From Anaerobacillus alkaliphilus (GTDB lineage Bacteria > Bacillota > Bacilli > Bacillales > Anaerobacillaceae): a stretch of DNA of 64,000 nucleotides. Location of the stretch: contig NZ_QOUX01000045.1 in the NCBI RefSeq assembly GCF_004116265.1, forward strand, positions 124,001-188,000. The letters are read 5' to 3'. Shown one piece after another: positions 1 through 8,031 of this stretch. The position numbers were made by a program, and so were the translations under genes. Positions within the stretch are counted from its first letter, which is position 1. Each line of letters begins with the position of its first letter. Below the pieces are notes generated by a model. It searched no databases. It was not told where the DNA came from and was given only the letters and a program-made list of their open reading frames with translations.

Positions 1-198
1 ACAGCAAAAAATACGATCATTAAAAGATATCCTAAGTCAAAATTAGAAATGAACGAAGAAGAGAGAAAGTATAAATGGGGCAAATATGGTAGAGGAAAAT
101 ATGTTTATAAAAATGAAGAATCTGATGAGCTAAGAAATACAATTGAAGGTTATATTGAAAAATTCTTTCCATCAGCTAAAATTGAGTATTATACGTAA
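1..198 (+). CDS. splB: spore photoproduct lyase, C-terminal end (partial)
   Basis: The reading frame enters from the left edge and stops at TAA 196-198, leaving 65 residues. The tail is basic and aromatic (KYKWGKYGRGKYVY, then a helix ending FFPSAKIEYYT), which matches my memory of the C-terminus of SplB. SplB is the radical-SAM enzyme that repairs spore photoproduct in germinating spores. The cysteine motif that would prove it lies outside the window. Spore-forming Bacillaceae often carry splB next to mntR, which fits. The identification rests on a short tail, so another protein is possible. Confidence 0.7.
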   Translation, partial: TAKNTIIKRYPKSKLEMNEEERKYKWGKYGRGKYVYKNEESDELRNTIEGYIEKFFPSAKIEYYT

Positions 199-211
199 AA
201 AATTGTACTGG

Positions 212-240
212 TTGTCCAAAAAAAGTGAATATAGTATAAT
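212..240 (+). promoter_or_regulatory. sigma-A promoter of mntR
   Basis: TTGTCC (212-217) and TATAAT (235-240) are separated by 17 bp and lie about 70 bp upstream of the mntR start. The -10 is a perfect match. Transcription would start near 247 and read only into mntR, because a terminator-like hairpin follows that gene. Confidence 0.6.
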
Positions 241-308
241 TTTCTTGATGAAAGAGAATTTGTATATTTAGCTACAATTGGGTCGGAGAGGAAATCGGAG
301 GGGACACG

Positions 309-740
309 ATGCCAACACCAAGTATGGAAGATTATTTAGAGCGAATTTATTTACTAATAGAAGATAAGGGATATGCCAGAGTTTCTGATATAGCAGAAGC
401 ACTAGAAGTCCATCCTTCCTCTGTTACAAAAATGGTTCAAAAATTAGACCAAACGGAATATGTAATCTATGAAAAATACCGTGGCTTTGTACTGACACCC
501 AAAGGGAAAAAGGTTGGAAAACGGTTAGTATTACGGCATGAACTTCTTGAAGAGTTTCTTCGTATTATTGGAGTCAGTAATGATAAGATTTATCAAGATG
601 TAGAAGGAATTGAACATCATTTAAGTTGGGATGCTATTGATCGTATTGGCGACCTCGTTCAATTCTTCTCAGAAGACAAGTCTAGAGTCGATTTACTTAG
701 AAAAGTCCAAAAGAAGAATGAAACAGAACAAGGAAAATAA
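309..740 (+). CDS. mntR: manganese-responsive transcriptional repressor MntR (DtxR family)
   Basis: MntR is the cytosolic sensor that binds Mn2+ and represses manganese uptake genes. The 143-residue protein is family length. A winged helix-turn-helix covers about residues 20-65 ([20 protein letters not shown]), followed by the dimerisation domain. All metal ligands known from B. subtilis MntR are at the expected numbers: D8, E11, H77, E99, E102 and H103. The C-terminal SH3-like domain of longer DtxR proteins is absent, as usual for MntR. The start is set by a GGAGG just upstream of ATG 309. It has its own promoter and is probably monocistronic. Confidence 0.95.
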   Translation: MPTPSMEDYLERIYLLIEDKGYARVSDIAEALEVHPSSVTKMVQKLDQTEYVIYEKYRGFVLTPKGKKVGKRLVLRHELLEEFLRIIGVSNDKIYQDVEGIEHHLSWDAIDRIGDLVQFFSEDKSRVDLLRKVQKKNETEQGK

Positions 741-744
741 TTGG

Positions 745-780
745 AAAATCTATCTATACTTTTATAGATGGATTTTTTTA
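745..780 (+). terminator. rho-independent terminator after mntR
   Basis: AAATCTATCTATA (746-758) pairs with TATAGATGGATTT (763-775), leaving a short loop and a run of T. It begins 5 bp after the mntR stop. Confidence 0.65.
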
Positions 781-849
781 TGCAATAAGTTAATCACTTT
801 GCCTACATCCTATGCATATTGTAAATAGGAAAGATAGGAGGTGTAAACT

Positions 850-1737
850 TTGGATTTTGATGGAGTTTTTGCCGGTGGCGGAATTAAGGCCATAGCTTTT
901 ATCGGGGCTTTAGAAGCTATGGAAAAGAAAGGTGCTTCATTTAAACGTTTGGCAGGTACTAGTGCAGGGGGAATATTTTCTTCGTTAATAAAAGCAGGGT
1001 ACACAAGTCAAGAAATCTTAGAAGAAATAAATAAAGTTAACTTTCCAATGTTACTAGACCCTAAACCGTCAATTTTGCCATTTGCTTTTATGAAATGGCT
1101 CAAGTTATATAAAACTCTTGGATTGTATAAGGGAGTAGAGTTGGAACATTGGATAGCTGACCTATTAGCTAAAAAAGGAATATCTACTTTTGGTGACTTA
1201 GAGCCTGGGTCATTAAGACTAATAGCTTCAGATATAACGAAAGGACGTCTTGCTGTATTACCAGATGATCTACCGCAGTATGGGATGGTTCCAGAAAAGT
1301 TTTCTATTGCCAGAGCTGTAAGAATGAGTAGTAGCCTGCCATATTTTTTCGAACCAATTCGGATCTATGACGGCAAAGGGCAACCGTCTATATTTGTTGA
1401 CGGCGGTGTACTAAGTAATTTTCCTATATGGTTATTTATGAAGAAGAAAGCAATGAGATTAGATCGTCCAGTAATTGGTTTTAATTTAAAGCCTGATCTT
1501 GATAAAATGCCTCCGAATAGGATTACCAACGCGGTAGATATGTTTACTTCTCTCTTCAAGACGATGAGGACAGCACATGATATGCGATATATTTCAGAAG
1601 AACATGCAAAGAACATCGTTTTTATACCTGTCGATAACGTAAGTACCATTGATTTTGAACTGAAAGATGAAGAAAAAGCAGAGTTAATTAAGATCGGTAG
1701 GGAAAAAACAGAGAGTTTCTTCAAGACATGGTATTAA
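850..1737 (+). CDS. yqhO: patatin-like phospholipase family protein YqhO
   Basis: This 295-residue protein is of the bacterial patatin type, a serine acyl hydrolase with a Ser-Asp dyad. The oxyanion glycine motif FAGGGIKA lies near residues 8-15, the nucleophile motif GTSAGG near residues 37-42, and the catalytic Asp in VDGG about residue 183. Its substrate is unknown. The start is TTG at 850, preceded by TAGGAGGTG with good spacing; no upstream ATG fits. It sits between mntR and yqhP as in B. subtilis. A bidirectional hairpin separates it from the convergent yqhP. Confidence 0.85.
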   Translation: MDFDGVFAGGGIKAIAFIGALEAMEKKGASFKRLAGTSAGGIFSSLIKAGYTSQEILEEINKVNFPMLLDPKPSILPFAFMKWLKLYKTLGLYKGVELEHWIADLLAKKGISTFGDLEPGSLRLIASDITKGRLAVLPDDLPQYGMVPEKFSIARAVRMSSSLPYFFEPIRIYDGKGQPSIFVDGGVLSNFPIWLFMKKKAMRLDRPVIGFNLKPDLDKMPPNRITNAVDMFTSLFKTMRTAHDMRYISEEHAKNIVFIPVDNVSTIDFELKDEEKAELIKIGREKTESFFKTWY

Positions 1738-1780
1738 AAAAAGATCGAGCTTCTTAAAAGAGAGCTCGATTTTTTTTCTT
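1738..1780. terminator. bidirectional terminator between yqhO and yqhP
   Basis: ATCGAGCT (1744-1751) and AGCTCGAT (1763-1770) form a stem flanked by A and T runs on both sides, so it can end both convergent transcripts. It overlaps the last codons of yqhP. Confidence 0.8.
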
Positions 1781-2128
1781 ATTCTTTTTTCCTTCTATGA
1801 CTGTCAATGTAACGTCAGTCCGTTTTTTTACAAGAGGTCGATTAAATTTCTTTACATCTTTTTTCTTTTTATGTGGAATTACGTTGCTACTGGGAGAAGC
1901 TTTATAAGTCATTCGTTTTGTTTGAGGCTGTGAGCTATAATAATTCCCAGAGCTAAACTTAGGTGCTAAAAATCTCTTTACTAGAAAGAAAATGATAGCA
2001 ACAAACACAACCATAAATAATGCTTGCTGAAACAATGCTACGGGCTCTGTATAAAGCCGGTAGAATAGACCGATGATTGATAAGCCTAAAACACATAATA
2101 TTAGCGGATGAAAAGAATATCTAGTCAT
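1754..2128 (-). CDS. yqhP: YqhP-like membrane protein of unknown function
   Basis: The protein has 124 residues. Two hydrophobic segments near the N-terminus (about residues 8-24 and 32-50) are followed by a very basic, lysine-rich tail (KKKKDVKKF, KKNKKKNRALF) that is probably cytosolic. GGAGGTG lies 7 bp before the ATG on the minus strand. I recognise it by size, architecture and position between yqhO and yqhR. No enzymatic motif is visible. It is transcribed against its neighbours. Confidence 0.65.
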   Translation of the reverse strand: MTRYSFHPLILCVLGLSIIGLFYRLYTEPVALFQQALFMVVFVAIIFFLVKRFLAPKFSSGNYYSSQPQTKRMTYKASPSSNVIPHKKKKDVKKFNRPLVKKRTDVTLTVIEGKKNKKKNRALF

Positions 2129-2364
2129 GTGCTCACCTCCGAGTTTTGTGAAAGTAAAAGAGATAAAGTCCTATTACGTAGTATTCTGAATATTTAGTCT
2201 TTGGATATTTCTTATTTTATGCTAAACACGACTCTCATGGAACACTTTTATGGGCAAAACTAAAATATAAATGGAAAATCTACAAATTATATTCTACGTA
2301 AGGAAAGTAATTCCCTCTAAAAAATTTATTTTTCTACTATATAATATTCCCAATTCAATCATTA

Positions 2365-2393
2365 TTTACACTTATTTTTTGTATTTATATGAT
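2365..2393 (+). promoter_or_regulatory. sigma-A promoter upstream of yqhR
   Basis: TTTACA (2365-2370) and TATGAT (2388-2393) are 17 bp apart, about 50 bp before the yqhR start. The rest of the divergent 314-bp gap between yqhP and yqhR (2129-2442) is AT-rich with no ORF. The yqhQ gene that lies here in B. subtilis is absent. Confidence 0.6.
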
Positions 2394-2442
2394 GCTATAG
2401 TTTGAATAGATACAGGTCATACTAAAGTTGAGGTGATGTATC

Positions 2443-2916
2443 ATGGAAAAACTTGAACAGAATAAACACGAAGAGCCGATGAGTTTTCATACAACTGTTG
2501 CTACTATTGGTTTTTTTGGAGGGTTAATTTGGAGCTTTATCGGGTATCTTGCATTCTTTTTTAATTTTGTTAGAGTAGGACCAGCTTTAGTCTTAATGCC
2601 TTGGGCATTAGGAGATTGGAAAAATGGTTACATTGGTCAACTTGTAGGTATTGTAGTAATTGCAGTCTTATCAATTGCAGTAGCATTTCTGTACCGTTTC
2701 TTATTTGCACGTTTTAATAGTATTTGGCCAGGTTTGTTTTTTGGTTCTGGCTTATGGTTTGTTGTGTTTTATTTCTTAAATCCCATTTTTCCAGGCTTAA
2801 AACCATTGGTAAATTTAGATTTAAATACAATTATTACAAGCTTATGTCTATACATATTGTATGGGGTTTTTATTGGCTATTCCATTTCATATGAGTTTAG
2901 TGAACAACAGAAGTAG
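2443..2916 (+). CDS. yqhR: YqhR family membrane protein
   Basis: The 157-residue integral membrane protein has four predicted hydrophobic segments: about residues 20-42, 62-85, 97-113 and 128-148. The short N-terminus and the C-terminal end are charged. The family is conserved in Bacillales directly upstream of aroQ/yqhS, and no biochemical role is known to me. A GAGGTGATG ribosome site supports the ATG. A hairpin after the stop separates it from aroQ. Confidence 0.75.
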   Translation: MEKLEQNKHEEPMSFHTTVATIGFFGGLIWSFIGYLAFFFNFVRVGPALVLMPWALGDWKNGYIGQLVGIVVIAVLSIAVAFLYRFLFARFNSIWPGLFFGSGLWFVVFYFLNPIFPGLKPLVNLDLNTIITSLCLYILYGVFIGYSISYEFSEQQK

Positions 2917-2953
2917 CAGTATCTATACCTATTCAAAGGGTATTAGCTTATGA

Positions 2954-2985
2954 TAGAATGTCCATTAGGGCATTCTTTTCGTTTT
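2954..2985 (+). terminator. terminator after yqhR
   Basis: GAATGTCC (2956-2963) pairs with GGGCATTC (2968-2975) across an ATTA loop. TTTTCGTTTTT follows. Confidence 0.6.
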
Positions 2986-3051
2986 TACTGAAAATTTTAT
3001 ATCTTTGACTACACGAAAAAACAGGCGTGAATTGTTTTTTGGGGGTGGAAA

Positions 3052-3492
3052 ATGGTGAAGAAGATTTTAATATTAAACGGACCTAATCTGAATAGGCTTG
3101 GTAAAAGGGAGCCACATATTTATGGTTCAGAAACTTTGGATGATGTAAAAAATAGTTTAGAGTTGCTAGCTAACCAAATTGGTTGCAAGATTGATTTCAA
3201 ACAATCCAATCATGAAGGTGATATTGTTGACTCAATCCACAATGCAGAAGATGAAGAGTATGATGGACTCATTATTAACCCAGGTGCCTTCACACACTAT
3301 AGCTATGCAATTAGAGATGCAATTGCCAGCGTATCGTATCCAACTGTCGAGGTTCATATTTCAAATGTACACGCTAGAGAATTGTTTCGACATCACTCAG
3401 TAGTATCCCCAGTTACAGTTGGTCAAATTGTTGGTTTAGGAACTAAAGGCTATAAACTTGCCCTATTGTCATTAGTAAAGGAGGATATATAA
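3052..3492 (+). CDS. aroQ: type II 3-dehydroquinate dehydratase
   Basis: AroQ converts 3-dehydroquinate to 3-dehydroshikimate in the shikimate pathway, as a cytosolic dodecamer. The 146-residue length is typical of type II. Family motifs are in order: LNGPNLNRLGKREP at the N-terminus with the lid tyrosine in HIYG, QSNHEGDIVDSIH, NPGAFTHYSYAIRDA, and EVHISNVHARELFRHHS with the catalytic histidine. A strong GGGGGTGG lies before ATG 3052; GTG 3055 would also be possible. The stop overlaps the ATG of yqhT by one base, so the two are translationally coupled. Confidence 0.95.
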   Translation: MVKKILILNGPNLNRLGKREPHIYGSETLDDVKNSLELLANQIGCKIDFKQSNHEGDIVDSIHNAEDEEYDGLIINPGAFTHYSYAIRDAIASVSYPTVEVHISNVHARELFRHHSVVSPVTVGQIVGLGTKGYKLALLSLVKEDI

Positions 3493-4562
3493 TGGAAAGA
3501 TTAAAAAAGCTTCGCGAAAAGTTTAACGAAAATAATATTGATGCTTTATTGGTTACGAGTGAGTATAACCGTCGATACATAACTGGTTTTACAGGTACTG
3601 CAGGTGTCGCTCTAGTTACTGAAAAAGAAGCAAGATTTATTACGGATTTCCGTTATGTAGATCAAGCATCTGAACAAGCGGTAGACTTTGAAATTATCCA
3701 GCATAAAAATTCATTAAACGAGGAAATTGCTCATCAGTTGAATGAATTAGGTATCCAAAGATTAGGTTTTGAAAAATCTTATGTTTCTTTTGCTCAATAT
3801 GAAGAATACAAAACTAATTTTACTAATTCAGAACTTGTACCCGTTAGTGGTGTGATTGAAAGTTTACGCTTGATTAAAGATGAACAAGAGATTAAGATAC
3901 TAAAGGAAGCTGCTAAAATTGCCGATGCCGCTTTTGACCATATTATTACATACATAAAACCAGGTCTAACGGAGTTGGATGTTTCTAATGAACTAGAGTT
4001 TTTCATGAGAAAGCAGGGAGCTATTTCTTCATCATTTGACATTATTGTTGCTTCAGGTATCCGTTCTGCGTTGCCACACGGTGTGGCTACAAACAAAGTA
4101 ATTAAGAAGGGTGAGCTTGTAACCCTTGATTTTGGTGCATACTATAAAGGCTATTGCTCAGATATTACAAGAACTGTTGCAGTAGGTAAACCGTCTAGTG
4201 AATTAGAAAAAATCTATGCAACTGTATTAGAAGCTCAGTTAAGAGGCATGAGAGGCATTAAACCTGGAATGACTGGTAAGGAAGCAGATGCTCTTACAAG
4301 GGATTACATTACTGAACAAGGCTACGGCGAATATTTTGGCCATTCAACAGGACACGGTTTAGGAATGGAAGTTCATGAGGGACCTGGTCTTTCTATGAAG
4401 TCTGATACAATATTAATACCAGGAATGGTTGTAACAGTAGAACCTGGAATTTATATTTCTGGTGTTGGTGGTACACGTATTGAAGATGATACGGTTATCA
4501 CGGAAAATGGAAACGAATCGCTAACCTATTCAACAAAAGAATTACTAATATTAGGTGAATAA
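3492..4562 (+). CDS. yqhT: Xaa-Pro aminopeptidase, M24B family (YqhT type)
   Basis: This 356-residue metallopeptidase removes N-terminal residues before proline. A creatinase-like N-terminal domain covers about residues 1-125. The pita-bread catalytic domain follows, with the five metal ligands in LDFGAYYKGYCSD (two Asp), STGHGLGMEVHEGP (His), VEPGIYI (Glu) and GGTRIEDD (Glu). It overlaps the aroQ stop by one base and is followed 18 bp later by efp. That is the same gene trio as in B. subtilis, a conserved pairing of a proline peptidase with EF-P, which acts at polyproline stalls. Confidence 0.93.
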   Translation: MERLKKLREKFNENNIDALLVTSEYNRRYITGFTGTAGVALVTEKEARFITDFRYVDQASEQAVDFEIIQHKNSLNEEIAHQLNELGIQRLGFEKSYVSFAQYEEYKTNFTNSELVPVSGVIESLRLIKDEQEIKILKEAAKIADAAFDHIITYIKPGLTELDVSNELEFFMRKQGAISSSFDIIVASGIRSALPHGVATNKVIKKGELVTLDFGAYYKGYCSDITRTVAVGKPSSELEKIYATVLEAQLRGMRGIKPGMTGKEADALTRDYITEQGYGEYFGHSTGHGLGMEVHEGPGLSMKSDTILIPGMVVTVEPGIYISGVGGTRIEDDTVITENGNESLTYSTKELLILGE

Positions 4563-4580
4563 AATTAGGAGGAAAAAGTA

Positions 4581-5138
4581 ATGATTTCAGTAAATGATTT
4601 TAAAACAGGTTTAACAATTGAAGTAGATGGAGGTCTTTGGCAGGTCATTGATTTCCAACACGTTAAGCCAGGAAAAGGTGCAGCGTTTGTTCGCTCAAAG
4701 CTTCGTAACCTACGTAATGGAGCAATTCAAGAAAAAACATTCCGTGCTGGTGAGAAAGTAGCAAAAGCTCATATTGAAAACCGTCGTATGGCATATTTAT
4801 ATGCTAGCGGTGACACTCATACATTTATGGACAATGAATCTTATGAGCAAATCGAGCTAACATCAGCTGTACTAGAGTATGAACTAAAGTTCTTAAAGGA
4901 AAATATGGTTGTTCAAGTAATGACATTCCAAGGAGAAACTCTTGGAGTAGAACTTCCAAACACAGTAGAACTGAAAGTTACTGAGACAGAACCAGGAATT
5001 AAAGGTGACACTGCATCTGGTGGTACGAAGCCTGCTATTTTAGAAACAGGATTATCCGTACAGGTACCTTTTTTCATTAACGAAGGTGACGTTCTATTAA
5101 TAGATACTCGTAACTCAGCATATATGTCAAGAGCTTAA
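4581..5138 (+). CDS. efp: translation elongation factor P
   Basis: EF-P binds the ribosomal E site and relieves stalling at consecutive prolines. The 185-residue protein has the KOW-like N-terminal domain followed by two OB domains, ending [13 protein letters not shown] as is typical. The loop [10 protein letters not shown] places a lysine at residue 32, the residue modified with 5-aminopentanol in B. subtilis EF-P; modification here is inferred. AGGAGG lies 9 bp before ATG 4581. It is the last gene before a strong terminator. Confidence 0.97.
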   Translation: MISVNDFKTGLTIEVDGGLWQVIDFQHVKPGKGAAFVRSKLRNLRNGAIQEKTFRAGEKVAKAHIENRRMAYLYASGDTHTFMDNESYEQIELTSAVLEYELKFLKENMVVQVMTFQGETLGVELPNTVELKVTETEPGIKGDTASGGTKPAILETGLSVQVPFFINEGDVLLIDTRNSAYMSRA

Positions 5139-5143
5139 AAAAG

Positions 5144-5170
5144 AAAGGTCGACATCCTAGTCGACCTTTT
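5144..5170 (+). terminator. terminator after efp
   Basis: AAAGGTCGAC (5144-5153) and GTCGACCTTT (5160-5169) form a perfect stem ending in a T run. MITE copy A inserted just after it, and its left 8-bp repeat shares the last bases. Confidence 0.85.
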
Positions 5171-5177
5171 TATGATT

Positions 5178-5401
5178 GGCTGTTTTCGCAATGTTTGTTG
5201 CTTTCGTAAAAATCCCAAAAATCGGATTTTTACACAAAATACTTAGAATTCACAACTAATTTAGTAAGTATTGCTCTTTTCTTCCATAATTTATTGGCAG
5301 ATATCTTCATCTATGATATTTTTCCGATTATTTTAGGGTAAAAAAGCAACAGTTTTTTTATGCGACGAGTAATCGCAGGAGCAATGTTTTCGAAAAGAGC
5401 C
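5178..5401 (+). mobile_element. MITE-like non-coding element, copy A (224 bp)
   Basis: The ends are GGCTGTTTTCGC and, inverted, GGCTCTTTTCG... (GAAAAGAGCC on this strand). The element lies between perfect 8-bp direct repeats TTATGATT (5170-5177 and 5402-5409), the signature of a transposition insertion. It has no ORF of note. Inside are a CCCAAAAATCGGATTTTTAC hairpin, TTGTTGCTTT paired with AAAGCAACAG, and one copy of the GCGACGAGTAATCGCAGGAGC unit. It matches copies C and D over most of its length. It fills most of the efp to yqhV gap. Confidence 0.85.
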
Positions 5402-5430
5402 TTATGATTTAAAAACCACTTCGTTTTACT

Positions 5431-5466
5431 AACACCTATCTAGATTGCCTAGATAGGTGTTTTTGT
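5431..5466. terminator. strong hairpin terminator upstream of yqhV
   Basis: ACACCTATCTAG and CTAGATAGGTGT form a 12-bp perfect stem with a 5-base loop, followed by TTTTTG. There is no gene directly upstream. It probably was a second terminator for the efp operon before copy A inserted, and it also insulates yqhV and spoIIIA. Confidence 0.75.
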
Positions 5467-5550
5467 GTTCTATGTTTGTAAGGTAGGACATAAGCTTGTA
5501 CTAATGATGAAACAGAAGTGTGCTTAATAACTTTAGTTGAGGTGGAGTAG

Positions 5551-5832
5551 ATGAAAAATTGGTTAGCCGCTGTGGAAACAGCGGTACTAGGAATGGTTAT
5601 CTTACGAATGATCTCCGGCTTAATAGAAATAACCGCAGCTACGTTAATGTTGAAATTCAACGCTGTAGATAAAGCAGTAATGATTAATGCTTCATTAGCG
5701 ATAGTCGGGCCAATTATTTTGATTTTAACAATGAGTATTGGCTTAGTAGGAATGGCGGACAAATTATCATTTAGTAAATTATTTCTCATTGGTTGCGGAG
5801 TTTTACTCATTTTAATTGGTGTTAGAAGATAA
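5551..5832 (+). CDS. yqhV: YqhV family membrane protein (DUF2619)
   Basis: The 93-residue protein is almost entirely hydrophobic, with three predicted transmembrane segments. It is the conserved neighbour upstream of spoIIIAA in Bacillus, and I recognise it by sequence style, size and position. GAGGTGG lies 9 bp before ATG 5551. Its function is unknown. It ends about 90 bp before spoIIIAA, and the sigma-E type promoter lies in between, so it need not be cotranscribed with the sporulation genes. Confidence 0.8.
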   Translation: MKNWLAAVETAVLGMVILRMISGLIEITAATLMLKFNAVDKAVMINASLAIVGPIILILTMSIGLVGMADKLSFSKLFLIGCGVLLILIGVRR

Positions 5833-5846
5833 AAACGAAATGATTA

Positions 5847-5875
5847 GTCATATTATGGCCAAGCATGCATACATT
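5847..5875 (+). promoter_or_regulatory. sigma-E promoter of the spoIIIA operon
   Basis: TCATATT (5848-5854) and CATACATT (5868-5875) are 13 bp apart. This is very close to the mother-cell sigma-E consensus (KMATATT, 13-15 bp, CATACAMT). The predicted transcript starts about 40 bp before the spoIIIAA ATG. Sigma-E control of spoIIIA is established in B. subtilis. Confidence 0.75.
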
Positions 5876-5923
5876 TTCAATAGTAAGACAAGTACAAGAC
5901 TTAAAACGGAAGGTGGGTGTGAG

Positions 5924-6850
5924 ATGGATGAGATTTTAGCTGTTTTACCAGAGAAAATAAGGGAAATAGTCGTAAACTTACCTTCTAGCACCAAGGAAAA
6001 GGTGGAGGAGATAAGGATACGCGTCCATCGACCACTAGAATTCATTATTGAAGGTAAACCAGTATTTCCGAAAATTATAGAAAGCCCGTATTACATTACA
6101 GCAAGTGATGCCATGCACCTTTTAAATCAATTAAGTGATTATTCACTATATGCCTTTGAAGAAGAATTAAAAAGAGGTTATATAACGATCAGAGGTGGTC
6201 ATCGTGTTGGCTTAGCTGGCAAAGTCATTACTGATAAAGGACAAGTAAAGGCTATCAGGGATATTAGCTCCTTTAATATACGAGTAGCCAGGCAAAAAAT
6301 TGGTGTGGCAGAACGCTATAGCCAGTATTTATTTAGTAATGAGGAATGGCACAATACATTAATTATTGGACCACCACAAACTGGGAAGACAACGTTACTT
6401 AGAGACATTGCTAGAATTATTAGCGAAGGCCAAGGATCAATTCCATCAATGAAAATTGGGATTGTGGATGAACGTTCTGAGATTGCCGGTTCAGTAAAAG
6501 GGATACCCCAACATCGCTTAGGACACAGGGTAGATGTATTAGATGCTTGTCCTAAGGCTGAAGGCATGATGATGTTGATAAGGTCAATGAGCCCCCAAGT
6601 ATTAATCGTTGATGAAATTGGTCGTAAAGAAGATAGTGAAGCGATTATGGAAGCAATTCATTCTGGTGTAAAAATAATCACAACGGTCCATGGGAATAAA
6701 TTTGAAGATGTTATGGATCGTCCAACAATAAGACAGCTGCTGACGATGAATGTTTTTACCCGATGTATGGAACTAGCTAGGGGCTATAAACCAGGTAAAG
6801 TAACAAGGATCCGAGATGAAAAAGGAAAAGATGTGGTGAGGTTAACTTGA
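5924..6850 (+). CDS. spoIIIAA: stage III sporulation protein AA (AAA+ ATPase)
   Basis: SpoIIIAA is the ATPase of the SpoIIIA-SpoIIQ channel that connects mother cell and forespore. The 308-residue protein resembles secretion ATPases. Walker A GPPQTGKTTLL lies near residue 147, and a Walker B-like VLIVDEIG follows near residue 226. The frame is open further upstream to a TTG at 5816, but that start would precede the sigma-E promoter. ATG 5924, with AAGGTGGG just before it, gives the family length and MDEILAVLPEKI. It overlaps spoIIIAB by 4 bp. Confidence 0.95.
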   Translation: MDEILAVLPEKIREIVVNLPSSTKEKVEEIRIRVHRPLEFIIEGKPVFPKIIESPYYITASDAMHLLNQLSDYSLYAFEEELKRGYITIRGGHRVGLAGKVITDKGQVKAIRDISSFNIRVARQKIGVAERYSQYLFSNEEWHNTLIIGPPQTGKTTLLRDIARIISEGQGSIPSMKIGIVDERSEIAGSVKGIPQHRLGHRVDVLDACPKAEGMMMLIRSMSPQVLIVDEIGRKEDSEAIMEAIHSGVKIITTVHGNKFEDVMDRPTIRQLLTMNVFTRCMELARGYKPGKVTRIRDEKGKDVVRLT

Positions 6851-7359
6851 AAATATTAGGAGCGATTTTAATACTAATTGCGACAACATGGGTAGGGTTT
6901 GAGTTTGCCAGAAGGTTAACTGAACGACCGAGACAGCTAAGACAACTAAAAGTTGCATTGCAATCATTAGAGTCAGAAATCATGTATGGGCTTACGCCGT
7001 TAGCAGAAGCGAGTGAGCATATAGCGAAACAGCTACCAAAACCTATATCATACTTTTTCACTTGTTTCTCAGAAAGATTAAAACAAGGTGAAAGTAGTGT
7101 ACATAAAGCCTGGGAAGAAAGTTTAAAAGAAACCTGGCATTTGACTGCTTTATGTAACGGGGAACTCGAGGTTATGAGTCAGTTTGGTGCGACTTTAGGG
7201 CAACATGACCGAGACCATCAACAAAAACAGATACGCTTGACACTAAACCATTTGGAACGTGAAGAAGGGGATGCAATTGAGTCACAAAATCGTTATGAAA
7301 AAATGCTAAAGAGCCTAGGGTTCTTGACAGGGTTGTTAATTGTCATCTTAATGATGTAG
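6847..7359 (+). CDS. spoIIIAB: stage III sporulation protein AB
   Basis: The 170-residue protein has an N-terminal hydrophobic segment (about 2-18), a helical domain and a C-terminal hydrophobic anchor (LGFLTGLLIVILMM). It resembles the GspF fold of type II secretion platforms. The start is TTG at 6847, overlapping the TGA of spoIIIAA; a GTG-rich region before it (ATGTGGTGAGG) acts as ribosome site. It is cotranscribed in the spoIIIA operon and probably contacts SpoIIIAA at the mother-cell side of the channel. Confidence 0.92.
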   Translation: MKILGAILILIATTWVGFEFARRLTERPRQLRQLKVALQSLESEIMYGLTPLAEASEHIAKQLPKPISYFFTCFSERLKQGESSVHKAWEESLKETWHLTALCNGELEVMSQFGATLGQHDRDHQQKQIRLTLNHLEREEGDAIESQNRYEKMLKSLGFLTGLLIVILMM

Positions 7360-7386
7360 GGTTTTTAGGCTAAGGAGGAGAGAGTC

Positions 7387-7590
7387 ATGGGCTATGATGT
7401 AAACACAATATTTCAGATTGCTGGGATTGGGATTGTAGTAGCGATGATCCATACAGTATTGAAGCAAATGGGTAAAGAAGACTGGGCTCACTGGGTAACC
7501 TTGATCGGATTTGTTGTTGTACTTTATATGGTCGCTTCAATTGTAGATAATTTGTTTCAAAAAATTAAAGGTGTCTTTCTCTTTCAATAG
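7387..7590 (+). CDS. spoIIIAC: stage III sporulation protein AC
   Basis: This 67-residue membrane protein has two hydrophobic helices (about 8-24 and 35-56) and the family sequence DVNTIFQIAGIGIVVAMIH. The length is exactly that of the family. TAAGGAGGAG lies before ATG 7387. It is part of the SpoIIIA feeding-tube channel. The next gene begins 15 bp after its stop, at an unusual start codon. Confidence 0.95.
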   Translation: MGYDVNTIFQIAGIGIVVAMIHTVLKQMGKEDWAHWVTLIGFVVVLYMVASIVDNLFQKIKGVFLFQ

Positions 7591-7604
7591 GGAGGTGTTT
7601 CGCC

Positions 7605-7994
7605 ATTGAGATTATTCAGATAGTCGGCTTAGGGTTAATTACAACATTTTTAGCCCTTGTAGTAAAAGAACAAAAACCAATTTTTGCATTTTTATTGACT
7701 GTTTTCGTAGGCGTTCTTATATTTATTTTCTTAATTGATCAGATTTATATGATAATCACGATGCTTCAAAAGATTGCCGTCAATGCAAATATTAATATGG
7801 TATATGTCCAAACGATCTTAAAAATCATAGGAATTGCATATATTGCAGAGTTTGGGGCCCAAATTGCCAAAGATGCAGGGCAAGGAGCGATTGCTTCAAA
7901 AATTGAATTAGCTGGTAAGGTCTTTATATTAGTCATGGCTATTCCCATCATTACAGCGATTATTGAAACCGTGATTGGGTTACTACCGTACTAA
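7605..7994 (+). CDS. spoIIIAD: stage III sporulation protein AD, probable ATT start
   Basis: The conserved SpoIIIAD sequence begins (M)EIIQIVGLGLI directly after GGGAGGTG (7590-7597). The codon in the start position is ATT at 7605-7607. No ATG, GTG or TTG is in frame between the previous stop and this point. The first conventional in-frame start, TTG 7695, would delete the first membrane helix. The full 129-residue protein has three to four hydrophobic segments and the signature KIIGIAYIAEFGAQIAKDAG. It is a channel component with SpoIIIAC. The gene is otherwise intact. Confidence 0.88.
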   Translation: MEIIQIVGLGLITTFLALVVKEQKPIFAFLLTVFVGVLIFIFLIDQIYMIITMLQKIAVNANINMVYVQTILKIIGIAYIAEFGAQIAKDAGQGAIASKIELAGKVFILVMAIPIITAIIETVIGLLPY

Positions 7995-8031
7995 TGGAAT
8001 TCATCTTGGGATTTCTAAGATAGGGGTTTAA

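Noticed and set aside
5350-5401. CRISPR or riboswitch in the GCGACGAGTAATCGCAGGAGC segment
   Set aside because: It recurs only inside MITE copies with defined ends and target duplications.
5816-6850. spoIIIAA starting at TTG 5816
   Set aside because: The extra 36 residues lie over the sigma-E promoter and lack family similarity; ATG 5924 has a ribosome site.
7695-7994. spoIIIAD starting at TTG 7695 as a 99-residue protein
   Set aside because: It would lose the conserved first membrane helix and lacks a ribosome site, while GGGAGGTG precedes the ATT at 7605.
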